Shown piece after piece: positions 1 through 8,452 of a stretch of 64,000 nt of DNA. The number at the start of each line of letters is the position of its first letter. Position 1 is the first letter of the stretch. A model generated the notes under the pieces. That model made no database searches. It was not told the DNA's origin and saw only the letters and a list, made by a program, of their open reading frames with translations. The translations under genes were made by a program, and so were the position numbers. Origin of the DNA: Methanocella arvoryzae MRE50 (GTDB lineage Archaea; Halobacteriota; Methanocellia; Methanocellales; Methanocellaceae); contig NC_009464.1 in NCBI RefSeq assembly GCF_000063445.1, positions 930,001-994,000 of the forward strand, in the 5' to 3' direction.

Positions 1-1492
1 CTTCTCCTGCCGCCGGCGGCACAGCAAACTCCAGCGTCATCGACTCTGCAGAGGCAAGGAAAGCGTAGCCATTATCGGAAGTTGTCACTGCCGCCAGAAG
101 ATCGCCGCCAGACTGGTGGACAGCGCTAAGAGGCTCCAGCGTGTTGATGACTACCGGCGCCTGAGGGGAAGCATCCAGGCCGACATAGTCGAGCAGATGA
201 TACTTACCTTCGTTACACGAGGTGGAGTAAAGCCTGACAAGCTTACTATTTGTCAGGTGTCCTGCCAGATCGTACGCGTTCGTCGCCCATTCCATGCGCG
301 GGTAAAAGTGGTTGACGGTGACCCAGTTTCCCCCTGCATCCTGAGTCTGCACCAGTATACGGGGGGCGGCAGGGATAGGGCTTCCGATGTCGGCGTCCTG
401 CTGGAAGCCCTGAGCCCTGAGCACAAGGGTAGCACCAGCAGAGGTGTCCACATTGCCGAAATCGAGGATAACGTAGTCGCCATTGTAAAGCCTGACGGCG
501 TAATCATCCTCCGTTGCGACCATGGCTGCTACATTGCTCCCATTATCGGCTACTGCACTCAGGGGCGGAGATGGAGTATGGTAGGTCCAGATATTGCCGG
601 CCTCATCGTTAGCCACCCTGACGCTGGCCGGATGATCTATCGTAATCAGCCTCACCATATCAGTATAGGAGGCTTCGTCGTTCACTTCCTGCAACACGAA
701 GGAATACTTGCCGTCCCGGGGCACGGTAGCCGCGTTAAGCAGGTAGTAATCGACGTACTCCTGAGCCGGGCCTCTGGCAGTGGAATAGACATCGTTGTCG
801 AGCCGGTAACCGGAGCCATCCCAGCTGCCCACCCACGGGCAGGATGCGGATATGCTGAGGTCCTCCGACGCTTCCAGCGTCAGTGCCGTCCTGGTAGCGG
901 GTGCTTCAGATATGACCACAGCTACGTCGTCGATATAGAAGCCAGCCATGTTATAGGGTGTGGATAAAAAGTAGTCATTATTGTCGGCGTACAGGCGGAA
1001 GCGCAGGTATATATCCTGCCCTGAGTACTCAGATACATCGAAATAGTAGCCCGTCCATTCGCCGGACATCCTGTTGAAGAACTGAGATTTCGTCACCCAG
1101 GTAGTGCCGTCGGCGGAGACCTGAAACTCGCCCCTGTCCAGCATCTCGTCGATGAAGATCCAGGCGTAGAACCGGACCCGGGCAGTTTCGTCGGCGGTAA
1201 GCGCCGGTATCGAGATCGCCGGCGATGTCAGGTACGAATTGGAGTTTTTGGGCACGCTGCCGGTTGTGATCGCGGTGCCCCAGCAGCCAGACCCCTGGTG
1301 AGCACCGCCCGGCCCGTTCGGAGCTACAGGCGTCCCCCACTGCCACTGGTCACTGGTACCGGAGTGCAGATAGCCCCCGTCACTATCTTCGAAACCTTCG
1401 GAGTAAACGATAGTTTCGGCGCACGCTGGAGCCGCCAGTAGTGTGAAAGCCACGGCCACCAGTAGTATCAGAACAAGCTTTTTCCAGCCCAT
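1..1492 (-). CDS. Secreted beta-sandwich-rich surface protein (C-terminus beyond window)
   Basis: The minus-strand frame stays open from an ATG at 1492 to the left edge (about 497 codons), so the C-terminus lies outside the window. The start MGWKKLVLILLVAVAF...APACAE is a classic signal peptide: Lys pair, hydrophobic core, small residues before the cut. The mature protein begins with an acidic/aromatic region (EGFEDSDGGYLHSG...WQWGTP) and a GFYIDDV motif, typical of jelly-roll or MAM-like domains that follow signal peptides in secreted peptidases and adhesins. No catalytic motif is visible in this part. It is divergent from the siroheme protein to the right. The role is probably cell-surface or extracellular; substrate unknown. 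Confidence 0.85.
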   Translation of the reverse strand, partial: MGWKKLVLILLVAVAFTLLAAPACAETIVYSEGFEDSDGGYLHSGTSDQWQWGTPVAPNGPGGAHQGSGCWGTAITTGSVPKNSNSYLTSPAISIPALTADETARVRFYAWIFIDEMLDRGEFQVSADGTTWVTKSQFFNRMSGEWTGYYFDVSEYSGQDIYLRFRLYADNNDYFLSTPYNMAGFYIDDVAVVISEAPATRTALTLEASEDLSISASCPWVGSWDGSGYRLDNDVYSTARGPAQEYVDYYLLNAATVPRDGKYSFVLQEVNDEASYTDMVRLITIDHPASVRVANDEAGNIWTYHTPSPPLSAVADNGSNVAAMVATEDDYAVRLYNGDYVILDFGNVDTSAGATLVLRAQGFQQDADIGSPIPAAPRILVQTQDAGGNWVTVNHFYPRMEWATNAYDLAGHLTNSKLVRLYSTSCNEGKYHLLDYVGLDASPQAPVVINTLEPLSAVHQSGGDLLAAVTTSDNGYAFLASAESMTLEFAVPPAAGE

Positions 1493-1605
1493 GTCAATAT
1501 CCCAACATTAGAAGTTTTTCAGGCTTTGAACAAAACAGGTAATTTGGGGAAAAGCACTTAAGATTGTCGGTTATTCGCTTAACCGATCTCTGCCCAACCA
1601 AAAAT

Positions 1606-1658
1606 GGTTAATATAGGCCAGGCCATAGAATTCTAATTTATACTATTTGGTGGAGACT
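1606..1658 (+). promoter_or_regulatory. Promoter and ribosome-binding site of the siroheme protein gene
   Basis: A TATA-like TTAATATAG lies near 1608-1616, about 25 bases before a plausible transcription start. GGTGGAG at 1649-1655 is a Shine-Dalgarno sequence just before the ATG at 1659. This supports ATG 1659 over the in-frame TTG at 1647, which overlaps the ribosome-binding site. Confidence 0.55.
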
Positions 1659-2318
1659 ATGACCAGGACAAACATACCCGAAAAAGGAGCGATCATCCAG
1701 AGAGACATGGAGACGTTTTCGATATCGCCCCACATCCCCGGCGGCTTTGTCGAGCCCGCAATGCTGAGGAAAATCGCCGACGTGGCCGAGAAATATGGCG
1801 CCAGGTACGTGAAGATCACGGGCGCCCAGCGCATTGCCATCATCGGAATACGTGAAGAAGCCCTGGACGACGCCTGGGCGGAGTTCGACGATCGCTCCAA
1901 GGCCATAGGCATGACGATCAGGAGCATCCAGATGTGCCCCGGCACAAGGGCGTGCAAGAAGGCCAGACAGGACAGCCCCGGGCTGGGCTTTGCCCTCGAT
2001 GAGGAGTTCTACGGCAAGCCTGCGCCGGCCAAGTTCAAGATGGGAGTATCTGGCTGCCCCAACTGCTGCAGCGACTCCTGGATGAAGGATCTCGGGTTCA
2101 TCGGCACCGAAAAAGGGTTCAACGCAGTCGTCGGCGGCAAGGGCGGAGGGACGCCTAAGCCCGGCAGGGAGATCGCCGAAGGCCTGACGGCAGAACAGGC
2201 TGTAGCACTGGCCAGAAAGGTCATCGCGTTCTACCGGGAAAACGGCAAGGCCCCGGAGCGCCTGGGCGCAACCATCGAGCGCGTCGGTTTCGAGGCGTTC
2301 CTAAAAGCAGTAAACTGA
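1659..2318 (+). CDS. Small sulfite/nitrite reductase-like siroheme-[4Fe-4S] protein (Dsr-LP type)
   Basis: This 219-residue protein has the reductase half-domain order: a ferredoxin-like N-terminus, then the siroheme/[4Fe-4S] core. C93 and C99 form CPGTRAC (Cx5C) and C133/C137 form GCPNCC (Cx3C), the usual four cluster ligands. It is far shorter than assimilatory sulfite reductases (over 500 aa). It has no extra ferredoxin insert, which fits the small Dsr-like proteins widespread in methanogens. Such proteins are thought to reduce sulfite or nitrite, but the substrate of this one is unproven. It stands alone, with its own promoter and a hairpin after the stop. Confidence 0.88.
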   Translation: MTRTNIPEKGAIIQRDMETFSISPHIPGGFVEPAMLRKIADVAEKYGARYVKITGAQRIAIIGIREEALDDAWAEFDDRSKAIGMTIRSIQMCPGTRACKKARQDSPGLGFALDEEFYGKPAPAKFKMGVSGCPNCCSDSWMKDLGFIGTEKGFNAVVGGKGGGTPKPGREIAEGLTAEQAVALARKVIAFYRENGKAPERLGATIERVGFEAFLKAVN

Positions 2319-2335
2319 GACGCCCTGCGGGCGTC
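2319..2335 (+). terminator. Hairpin after the siroheme protein gene
   Basis: GACGCCC-TGC-GGGCGTC is a perfect 7-bp stem with a 3-base loop directly after the stop codon, followed by AAATTATT. It probably ends or stabilises the transcript. Confidence 0.5.
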
Positions 2336-2570
2336 AAATTATTGCCACAAACCGTTTCTAGCAGGCGGCTCTGGAAGAATAACCTCGTCAACAGAGCTCC
2401 TTGCTATCTTTTTTCAAGTGAGCCGGAACGCCGGAATTCACCACATACAGCAAAGTAAAGCGATTTTTTATTGCCAACTCGAGCCAGTTTCCGTCGCTGT
2501 CGATGCTTGGGCCACAAAAGCAAACCTATATATAATTGTATTATGTACATATTACTAATAGGTATACTAG

Positions 2571-2606
2571 ACTAATACATAAGTAATAACTAATACATAA
2601 GTAATA
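2571..2606. repeat. Exact 18-bp tandem duplication in the padR leader
   Basis: ACTAATACATAAGTAATA occurs twice back to back (2571-2588 and 2589-2606). It lies between a TATA box (CTATATATAA near 2526-2535) and the padR start. A palindrome ATGTACAT lies upstream at 2543-2550. PadR proteins often repress their own gene, so these could be operator sites. That is inference. Confidence 0.7.
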
Positions 2607-2610
2607 GTAT

Positions 2611-2970
2611 GTGGTACAGATGCAGACCGATCTGGACAAATGGCTCAAGGAATTGAGAAAAGGCAGCTCCAAGCTGGCGATGCTCTCGCTGCTCTCGAAG
2701 CGGGACATGTACGGCTACGAGATCACCAGAGAGCTGAACAGCATCACGGAAGGAGTCATCTCGCTGAAAGAGAGCAACGCTTACCCGATCCTCCACACCA
2801 TGGAGACCGAAGGGCTGATCAACAGCTACTGGAAGGAAACGGAAGCCGGCATGCCCCCCCGGAAATATTACAGGATAACTGACCAGGGCCGGGAATTCTT
2901 CGACGAGATGCGGCGGGAATGGCAGAAGCACAACGAAGCGATGGGAAAAGTCTGGAAATACCAGGGATAG
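2611..2970 (+). CDS. PadR-family transcriptional regulator
   Basis: The 119-residue protein has the PadR winged helix: LAMLSLLSKRDMYGYEITRELN, then LKESNAYPILHTMETEGLI (recognition helix and wing) and PRKYYRITDQGREFF. The start is GTG 2611 or ATG 2620; neither has a clear ribosome-binding site. It lies 12 bases upstream of an RDD membrane protein whose N-terminus looks like the HAAS-type helical region often paired with PadR regulators. The two probably form one autoregulated unit responding to membrane stress or small molecules. The ligand is unknown. Confidence 0.92.
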   Translation: MVQMQTDLDKWLKELRKGSSKLAMLSLLSKRDMYGYEITRELNSITEGVISLKESNAYPILHTMETEGLINSYWKETEAGMPPRKYYRITDQGREFFDEMRREWQKHNEAMGKVWKYQG

Positions 2971-2982
2971 GGAGGTAATAAC

Positions 2983-3708
2983 ATGGAATTTGCCGAAGAT
3001 GCAAAGCAGGAGATAGAGAAAAATCTGAAAGAGATCATGAGAAACACGAATGCAGATGACAGGGACCGGATAGAGATCGAGAAGGAACTGCGTTCGACCT
3101 ACTATGAGGCAGCGGAGAGCGCCGCCAGGTCCAGGGGCGCAGCCAGAGTAACGGCAGCCGATGTCGTAGCGGCGAAAGCGGACATGGGCTCCCCCTTAGA
3201 GACAGCCGAATGCCTGACGAAATCCTATGCCGGCACGCTCCGCAGAGCAGGTTTCTGGCCCCGGCTGGCGGCGTTCCTCATAGACAACATCATCATGGTC
3301 GTCGCCTCGCTGATCATAATGGCGCCGATGTTCTTCGTGATGGCAGCCCTTGACTCGCCCACAGATTCGGCAATCCCGCTGGCAGGCAATTCAATGCCGG
3401 TATATACCCTGGCCTTCGCGCTCATGTTCGTCACCATGATCTCAGTCATAATCATCGCTTTCGGCTACTACATCGTCCTGGAAGGACGCTATGGCTACAC
3501 CGCCGGCAAATACCTCCTGGGCCTGAAAGTCCTCAAGACCGACGGCACGAAGGCAGGATATAAGGAAGCCCTGCTCAGGAACCTGTCCAAGTACATCAAC
3601 AACCTGATCGTCATCGACGCGCTGATCATGCTGATCTTCTTCAACAAAGAGAAACAGCGGGGCTTCGACAGGATAGCGAACACGATGGTAGTGCACGCGA
3701 GGGGCTGA
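2983..3708 (+). CDS. RDD-family membrane protein with helical N-terminal region
   Basis: Residues 1-80 are charged and helical (EDAKQEIEKNLKEIMRN..., VVAAKADMGSP). They resemble the HAAS/DUF1700-like domains found next to PadR regulators. The rest is an RDD domain: RRAGFWPRLAAFLID supplies the Arg and Asp of the name. About three hydrophobic helices follow, with GRYGYTAGKYLLGLKVLKTDG between helices 2 and 3. A ribosome-binding site GGGAGGT precedes the ATG. RDD proteins have been linked to ion exchange or small-molecule transport. Its pairing with padR suggests it is the regulated target. Confidence 0.85.
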   Translation: MEFAEDAKQEIEKNLKEIMRNTNADDRDRIEIEKELRSTYYEAAESAARSRGAARVTAADVVAAKADMGSPLETAECLTKSYAGTLRRAGFWPRLAAFLIDNIIMVVASLIIMAPMFFVMAALDSPTDSAIPLAGNSMPVYTLAFALMFVTMISVIIIAFGYYIVLEGRYGYTAGKYLLGLKVLKTDGTKAGYKEALLRNLSKYINNLIVIDALIMLIFFNKEKQRGFDRIANTMVVHARG

Positions 3709-3740
3709 AGAGGGGGAGGGGAAAATCCCCTCGATAAAAA

Positions 3741-4145
3741 TCAGAGGATCTGGTCGCCCGCAGCAGGGCCCGGGGCGCACTGGTAAACTCCGGTGATCTT
3801 CATGATCAACAGGTTCTTTGCATGCGCGCCGGGCATCTTAGACCTGACTATTTCGTTCAGCTTCTCGAACTCGGGACCGCTTGATTTCACTGTGATGTCC
3901 CCTTTTAGCTGATAGCAGCCCTTTGTTTCGGGCCCGTGCAGGTAGATCGATGCCCGCGGGTTTTCCTGGACATTTTTAAGAGTCGTCTTCATGAAGATGT
4001 CGCCGATCCAGACAGTCTGATCGTCGACCAGCATCACGAACCCGTGAGGAGTTACGTTGGGCTCTCCAGCCTTTGAGGCGGTGGCGATCGGAAACAGCTT
4101 TACGGTGTCAAACGCCTGCTTGATCTCGTTTGTTAAATTGACCAT
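3741..4145 (-). CDS. Pyridoxamine 5'-phosphate oxidase-like flavin-binding protein
   Basis: The 134-residue split-barrel protein has FPIATASKAGEPNVTPHGFVMLVDDQTVWIGDIFMKTTLKNVQENPRASIYL-type family signatures, here spread over residues 18-70. The family binds FMN or F420 and usually acts as a small oxidoreductase. A palindromic site (4205-4217) shared with the regulator and MTH865-like gene region lies about 60 bases upstream, suggesting common control. The protein is the usual length. Substrate is unknown. Confidence 0.88.
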   Translation of the reverse strand: MVNLTNEIKQAFDTVKLFPIATASKAGEPNVTPHGFVMLVDDQTVWIGDIFMKTTLKNVQENPRASIYLHGPETKGCYQLKGDITVKSSGPEFEKLNEIVRSKMPGAHAKNLLIMKITGVYQCAPGPAAGDQIL

Positions 4146-4204
4146 AGATGGTTCACCAGTAGTAGATATATACTATACCACTATATACTTAAGCGTTATA
4201 AAAA

Positions 4205-4217
4205 TGTACAAAGTGCA
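4205..4217. promoter_or_regulatory. Operator-like site upstream of the flavin-binding protein gene
   Basis: TGTACAAAGTGCA differs by one base from the reverse complement of the perfect palindrome at 5087-5099. It lies upstream of TATA-like sequence on the minus strand (the run around 4175-4203), a position better suited to an activator than a blocking repressor. Confidence 0.55.
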
Positions 4218-4270
4218 CTCTGTTGACCCTTTTCGGCAGTAAAAGAAAAAAAGGATCTCAAGGCACCGGC

Positions 4271-5023
4271 TTAAGAGTTCAGGGCCGCGTGGACTTCATT
4301 GATTTTGTTCATCACCGTAAACCCTTTTTCAGTGATGAGATATTCCCCGCCTTCGTGCTTCTGAAGGATCATCCCGGTATCGAGCAGCTTCTGGATGTGG
4401 AACAGCAGGTTGCCCCCGCGAAGCCCGGTGAGCTCCGACAGAGCCGAGAAAGTCTTCGTTTCTACGTACAGCGCTTTCAGGATCTGCAGACGGGCCTTAT
4501 TGGAAAGGGGATCCAGGACGCTTTCGACGAACTCTTCTTCCGGCAGGGCCGTGATACTCGTGCGCAGTTCCTCTCCGGAATTATAGATCCGGAGTGACTG
4601 CATCAGGCTGACCTCCTTCGCGAAGAGCTTCGAGACCTCGGTGAAGCAAACGCTGCATTTCTTGTACGGCGCCTTTTCCCGGATCTTTTCCAGCTCGGCC
4701 CTGCGTTCGCCGATCTGGTCTTCGCCGACCCTGTCGAGCAGGATGAGCCCGGCGTTCCGGGAGAGCACTTCGCCGAACGTATTGCGGCAGGTCTCCCGCA
4801 TATCGCAGCGCTTCACCATGCCTGTATCCAGCCCTTCGTCGATATCTTCGAGCAAGTGGGCCTGCAGAGCCCGGGTGACGTCCTTCCGAGAGCTGGCAAG
4901 CAGTAGCTCGAAGTACTGCTGGTTGGTCTGTTCAGTATACTTCCTGAGGTCGTTCTTAACCTCCGCGAGCTGCTTTTTAATCTCGGCGAACTCCCGGCTG
5001 GCCTGCTTACAATTATCCATCAC
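4271..5023 (-). CDS. Winged-helix transcriptional regulator with N-terminal coiled coil
   Basis: Residues 1-45 form a heptad-rich helix (EFAEIKKQLAEVKNDLRKYTEQ). A central domain holds cysteines C-D-M-R-E-T-C and KKCSVC that could bind a metal or cluster. The C-terminus is an ArsR/MarR-like winged helix (VLDPLSNKARLQILKALYVETKTFSALSELTG, then GNLLFHIQKLLDTGMI). This architecture is common in methanogens as a stand-alone regulator. Near-identical palindromes lie in its divergent promoter region and before the flavin protein, making it the natural candidate to bind them. Signal unknown. Confidence 0.85.
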   Translation of the reverse strand: MMDNCKQASREFAEIKKQLAEVKNDLRKYTEQTNQQYFELLLASSRKDVTRALQAHLLEDIDEGLDTGMVKRCDMRETCRNTFGEVLSRNAGLILLDRVGEDQIGERRAELEKIREKAPYKKCSVCFTEVSKLFAKEVSLMQSLRIYNSGEELRTSITALPEEEFVESVLDPLSNKARLQILKALYVETKTFSALSELTGLRGGNLLFHIQKLLDTGMILQKHEGGEYLITEKGFTVMNKINEVHAALNS

Positions 5024-5086
5024 GGATATCTAGCCCGGCCGGGCAGATAAATTTTTTTATCACAATAACTTTTAAGGTCACAAAGA

Positions 5087-5099
5087 TGTACTTTGTACA
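5087..5099. promoter_or_regulatory. Perfect palindromic operator TGTAC-TTT-GTACA
   Basis: The arms TGTAC and GTACA flank TTT between the divergent regulator and MTH865-like genes. A TATA box for the rightward gene (GTATATATTTATC, about 5115-5127) starts about 16 bases downstream. The same motif recurs at 4205-4217. Confidence 0.65.
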
Positions 5100-5201
5100 A
5101 TTTCATGACGCTCATGTATATATTTATCACCGGCATACAGATAATACGGGTATGCTAGCTGCCCAGAAAACGACACATGAACGAAGGAGGTTTACAGACG
5201 C

Positions 5202-5441
5202 ATGACCGCGAGAAATGAGTTCTACAAGCAGATCACCGGCGCCCTCGCCGGAGCAAAGTTCCCGATCAACACGCCCCAGGAGCTGCTGGCCGCTTTCCCC
5301 AACGGCGCAGACACGACGTGCCAGGCCGACGGAGTCAAGATGACGGCCGGCGAAGCAGGAAAGCTCCTCAAGCCGGGAGATTTCCCGTTCAAGAGCGCAG
5401 GGCAGGTGGCAAACACAATACTGGAGCGCGCAGGATTGTAA
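5202..5441 (+). CDS. MTH865-family protein
   Basis: This 79-residue protein matches the MTH865 family along its length: ITGALAGAKFPINTPQELLAAFPNG, DTTCQADGVKMTAGEAGKLL and FPFKSAGQVANTILERAGL. A structure of the Methanothermobacter member is known (small helical, EF-hand-like fold), but no function is established. A strong ribosome-binding site GAAGGAGG (5184-5191) precedes the ATG. The upstream palindrome links it to the adjacent regulator. Confidence 0.93.
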   Translation: MTARNEFYKQITGALAGAKFPINTPQELLAAFPNGADTTCQADGVKMTAGEAGKLLKPGDFPFKSAGQVANTILERAGL

Positions 5442-5595
5442 AACTAGTTTCCAAATTTTTTTAATTAGTATTCTCCCGGCCTCTCAAACGTATTTTACCA
5501 GCGACAGCCGGACCACCACATAATGGATTGCAGGAAACATACAGGCACCCTGATCGGGCAGATGCATGTTTCCTGATCCCTGTCCGGCCCGCCGC

Positions 5596-7362
5596 TCATT
5601 TTCCGGGGCCCGGGACCGGGAAGGTGATCTTAAAGCAGGTTCCGCGGGTCCCGACCTGCATAATGACCCCGTCAAGCTGCCCGACGAGGGTGTTGACCAG
5701 CAGTAGACCCAGGGAGGGCGACGTGCGGAAATCGAAGCCCTCTGGCAGCCCCTTGCCATCGTCAGCCACGGTCAGCTCGTATTCCCCGGCGACTCGTTTC
5801 ATGCGGACGGAAATTGTTCCGGGCCGTCCCCCGGGGAACGCATACTTGAAGGAGTTAGATACGAGCTCGTTGATGATCAGGCCGCAGGGTATCGCAACGT
5901 CGATGTCGAGCGAAATATCGCTGATGTCCAGATCTATCCGGACGTTTCCGCCTGCCACATAGGACCGGGACAGGTAGCCGGTCAGGCTGCCGACGTACTC
6001 CTCAAAATCGATGTGCGACAGGTCCTTCGACTGGTACAGCTTCTCGTGAATCAGCGCCATCGTCCGGATACGATCCTGGCTTTCGCGGAACTTTTTATCG
6101 AGGGATTCTCCGGTAATGCTCCCGGCCTGGAGGCTGAGGAGGCTGGAGATGATCTGGAGGTTGTTCTTCACCCGGTGATGGATTTCCTTGAGCAGCACCT
6201 CCTTCTCCTGCAGCATCGCGAGAGCCTGGCCTTCGGCTTTCTCACGATCTGCAATTTCTCTCTTCAGGGCCTCGTTCGAGCGAATAAGCCGATCGCACGC
6301 CGTCTGCAGCTTTTCTTCAGCACGCTTCCGATCAGTGATATCCCGAAGCACGTATAGCCATCCGGAAGGCTTTCCACGGCTGTCGTGCAGGCAGGATGAC
6401 CGGATGTCCAGCCACCGGACATGGCCGCCGCTATCCGCCCGGGCCTCTACAGGCGTCTCCCGGCGATCCTGTAAACAGCTCTTCAGCCCCGGCGCCTGAA
6501 CCAGCACGTCATCCAGAGATATGCCTACGGCCTCCCCCTCAACACCGATCATCCGACCCGCAGAATCGTTCAGCTCGACTACGATGCCCCGGCCGTCGAT
6601 GACGATGATGCCATCGCCTGCATCGGCGATCAGCTGTGCGCTGGCGATAGTCATGATGTCGAAGAGGTGATTGCTAAAGATACACCAGCTGACGTAGACG
6701 AACGCGATCGCCAGCAAAAACGGGAACGGGTCGATGCCGCCCGGCAGGCGAACGCCGAAAATGTAGAGCAGGTTCCCGGCGATAACCAGTGCAGCTGCAA
6801 TCAACACGGACGAGATCTGCGCGCGACGCTCGACAGACGATTTCATCGCAGTAGCTATTAGCGCCATAACGCCCACAAAAGCGAAGAAATAGGCGTAAGC
6901 GGTAAAGAGGTAAAAGAGAAGGCCATGGCTATAAATGGCCATTTCCCCCGGCACAGGCCCGAGCGTTACACTGGGCCATAAAAGGCCGTGCCATTCGTTG
7001 GTGAAGGCCAGCACCAGCACGACAGCAGGAAAGATCCACAAGGCCAGCGCCTGCTTCCCCCGGATCCAGGTTTTACGCCCGCAAAAGTCCATGGCAAAGG
7101 AGAAGAAGAGCAGGCCGAGGGATACCACCGCGATGTAGGACAGTTTCCCGAAGAGAATCTTGGTCGGCAGGTCTACCGCCGCCATCTCCAGGACTGCCAT
7201 CACCGCCCACTCGCTGATCATCAGCATCAGTAGCGCAAAATACCGGCCTCCCGGCGATGTGCGACGCACCCAGACGTACACAGCCATGAGGAGCGTAACG
7301 ATCCAGGTGATCACCATCGCTATCATGTAAGGCGTATCGTTGAAAGCGAAGAGGATGCTCAT
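5596..7362 (-). CDS. Membrane sensor histidine kinase (7TM-PAS-HisKA_2-HATPase)
   Basis: The protein has about seven hydrophobic helices in the first 230 residues (histidine-kinase 7TM type), then a PAS domain (IADAGDGIIVIDGRGIVVELND). A short coiled coil follows, then the HisKA_2 phosphoacceptor KEIHHRVKNNLQIISSLL near residue 390. The HATPase ends with LIINELVSNSFKYAFPGG and DDGKGLP. I prefer ATG 7362, which has GGTGA six bases upstream. The longer frame starting at 7446 adds 28 non-hydrophobic residues. No response regulator is adjacent. HisKA_2 kinases often signal without one encoded nearby. Confidence 0.9.
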   Translation of the reverse strand: MSILFAFNDTPYMIAMVITWIVTLLMAVYVWVRRTSPGGRYFALLMLMISEWAVMAVLEMAAVDLPTKILFGKLSYIAVVSLGLLFFSFAMDFCGRKTWIRGKQALALWIFPAVVLVLAFTNEWHGLLWPSVTLGPVPGEMAIYSHGLLFYLFTAYAYFFAFVGVMALIATAMKSSVERRAQISSVLIAAALVIAGNLLYIFGVRLPGGIDPFPFLLAIAFVYVSWCIFSNHLFDIMTIASAQLIADAGDGIIVIDGRGIVVELNDSAGRMIGVEGEAVGISLDDVLVQAPGLKSCLQDRRETPVEARADSGGHVRWLDIRSSCLHDSRGKPSGWLYVLRDITDRKRAEEKLQTACDRLIRSNEALKREIADREKAEGQALAMLQEKEVLLKEIHHRVKNNLQIISSLLSLQAGSITGESLDKKFRESQDRIRTMALIHEKLYQSKDLSHIDFEEYVGSLTGYLSRSYVAGGNVRIDLDISDISLDIDVAIPCGLIINELVSNSFKYAFPGGRPGTISVRMKRVAGEYELTVADDGKGLPEGFDFRTSPSLGLLLVNTLVGQLDGVIMQVGTRGTCFKITFPVPGPGK

Positions 7363-7446
7363 GACGTCACCGGTGTCAGGCTTTAATTGTTGACTGTACA
7401 GCTCGAGAGGAATGGAGACTCTGGCCAGCAGTCCAGTTGTCACCAT

Positions 7447-8024
7447 GAAAATTGTAAGATGGTTTTACTGGTCGTTTAATGAGTGGGAATGAGATGTTAA
7501 TGCCTCTTTATAAGTATATGCTTTCAAAAAGGTAATTAGATAAAGATAACCAGAAAGTTAAAAAGGGGCTGCATCCCGGCCTAATTCTGCTTTTAAGCGA
7601 CGCACACTTGAAGGCCTGCATAAAAGTCTCTATTCAAGGGTAGAGCGCTACCAGAGTATATGAGAGGCTTCCATTGCCCGTCAATCCGGAGATAACCCTT
7701 TCATACCAGAGTTTCTTGTTTAGCTGGATGATCAATGAAAGTACATCGTTAGACATACCAGGTCATCGCACTGAGGCTAAATTTTTAGATGCCACAAGGG
7801 CTGAAAACCCTACCAGGTCAATCCAGCACATCCATGGCATGCCATGCGCACGTGGTGCCGATGATGCCAGATACATAGCCATATTTTCTGGTACTATCCG
7901 TCGCTTTTCCATATACACTTCCTTTATGGCACTTATGCTAGGCGAAATAATATACCATCAAAAGGTATATATCTTTGCAGATTAACCGCTTATTATACAA
8001 GTATTTATTAAAGAAGGCGAATTA
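7447..8024. other. 578-bp intergenic region without a convincing gene
   Basis: It holds AT-rich promoter-like sequence near 7500-7560 and 7930-8010. A TTG-initiated 103-codon frame (7674-7985) has no ribosome-binding site and no recognisable motif; I do not call it. No RNA gene is evident. Confidence 0.5.
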
Positions 8025-8034
8025 ATGTTCGGAT

Positions 8035-8418
8035 TTGACGATCCTTTCGGCATGGAAAAAACAGAACAACAAAGAACGGGATACCCGGCGGAGCTTTACT
8101 GCTTCGCAAAAGAAACAGTTGCAGTATCAGCAGGGCGGTAAATGTGCAATGTGCAAGAAGCCGCTCGACCCCAGAGACATCGAGTACGACCACAAGAAGG
8201 CCTGGGCCGACGGCGGTCGCACCACGATCGTCAACGGCAGGGCGTTATGCGGCAGTTGCCATAACAAGGCCTCCCATGGGCAGCACCTGAATAAGGTCGA
8301 GAAGAAGCCGAAGAAGCCGGCGAAGAAATCGACGAGCCCCTTCGACGTCTCGCTCCCGCCGATGGAGTTGCCGAAGATGAAGACGCCAAAAGGCAAGGGC
8401 GGGTTTGGATTATTCTAA
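8035..8418 (+). CDS. HNH endonuclease-domain protein, probable frameshift at its 5' end
   Basis: The domain is clear: KCAMCKKPLD (first zinc pair), IEYDHKKAWADGG (the DH of the HNH motif), NGRALCGSCHNKAS (second pair and final N/H). A basic KKPKKPAKK tail ends in GGFGLF. The open frame offers only a TTG at 8035 without a ribosome-binding site. An overlapping frame from ATG 8025 reads MFGFDDPFGMEK up to a run of six A (8055-8060), where a shift of one base joins it to this frame. The natural protein therefore probably starts at 8025. Substrate is unknown; the gene lies just outside the integrated element. Confidence 0.82.
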   Translation: MTILSAWKKQNNKERDTRRSFTASQKKQLQYQQGGKCAMCKKPLDPRDIEYDHKKAWADGGRTTIVNGRALCGSCHNKASHGQHLNKVEKKPKKPAKKSTSPFDVSLPPMELPKMKTPKGKGGFGLF

Positions 8419-8452
8419 AATTTCATAGACAAAAGACAAGGAGGTGACAGGC

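Noticed and set aside
116-967. A 283-codon plus-strand frame
   Set aside because: It is the shadow of the minus-strand secreted protein that stays open from 1492 to the edge and has a clear signal peptide.
7674-7985. A TTG-initiated 103-codon frame
   Set aside because: No ribosome-binding site, no recognisable motif and irregular composition; the region looks intergenic.
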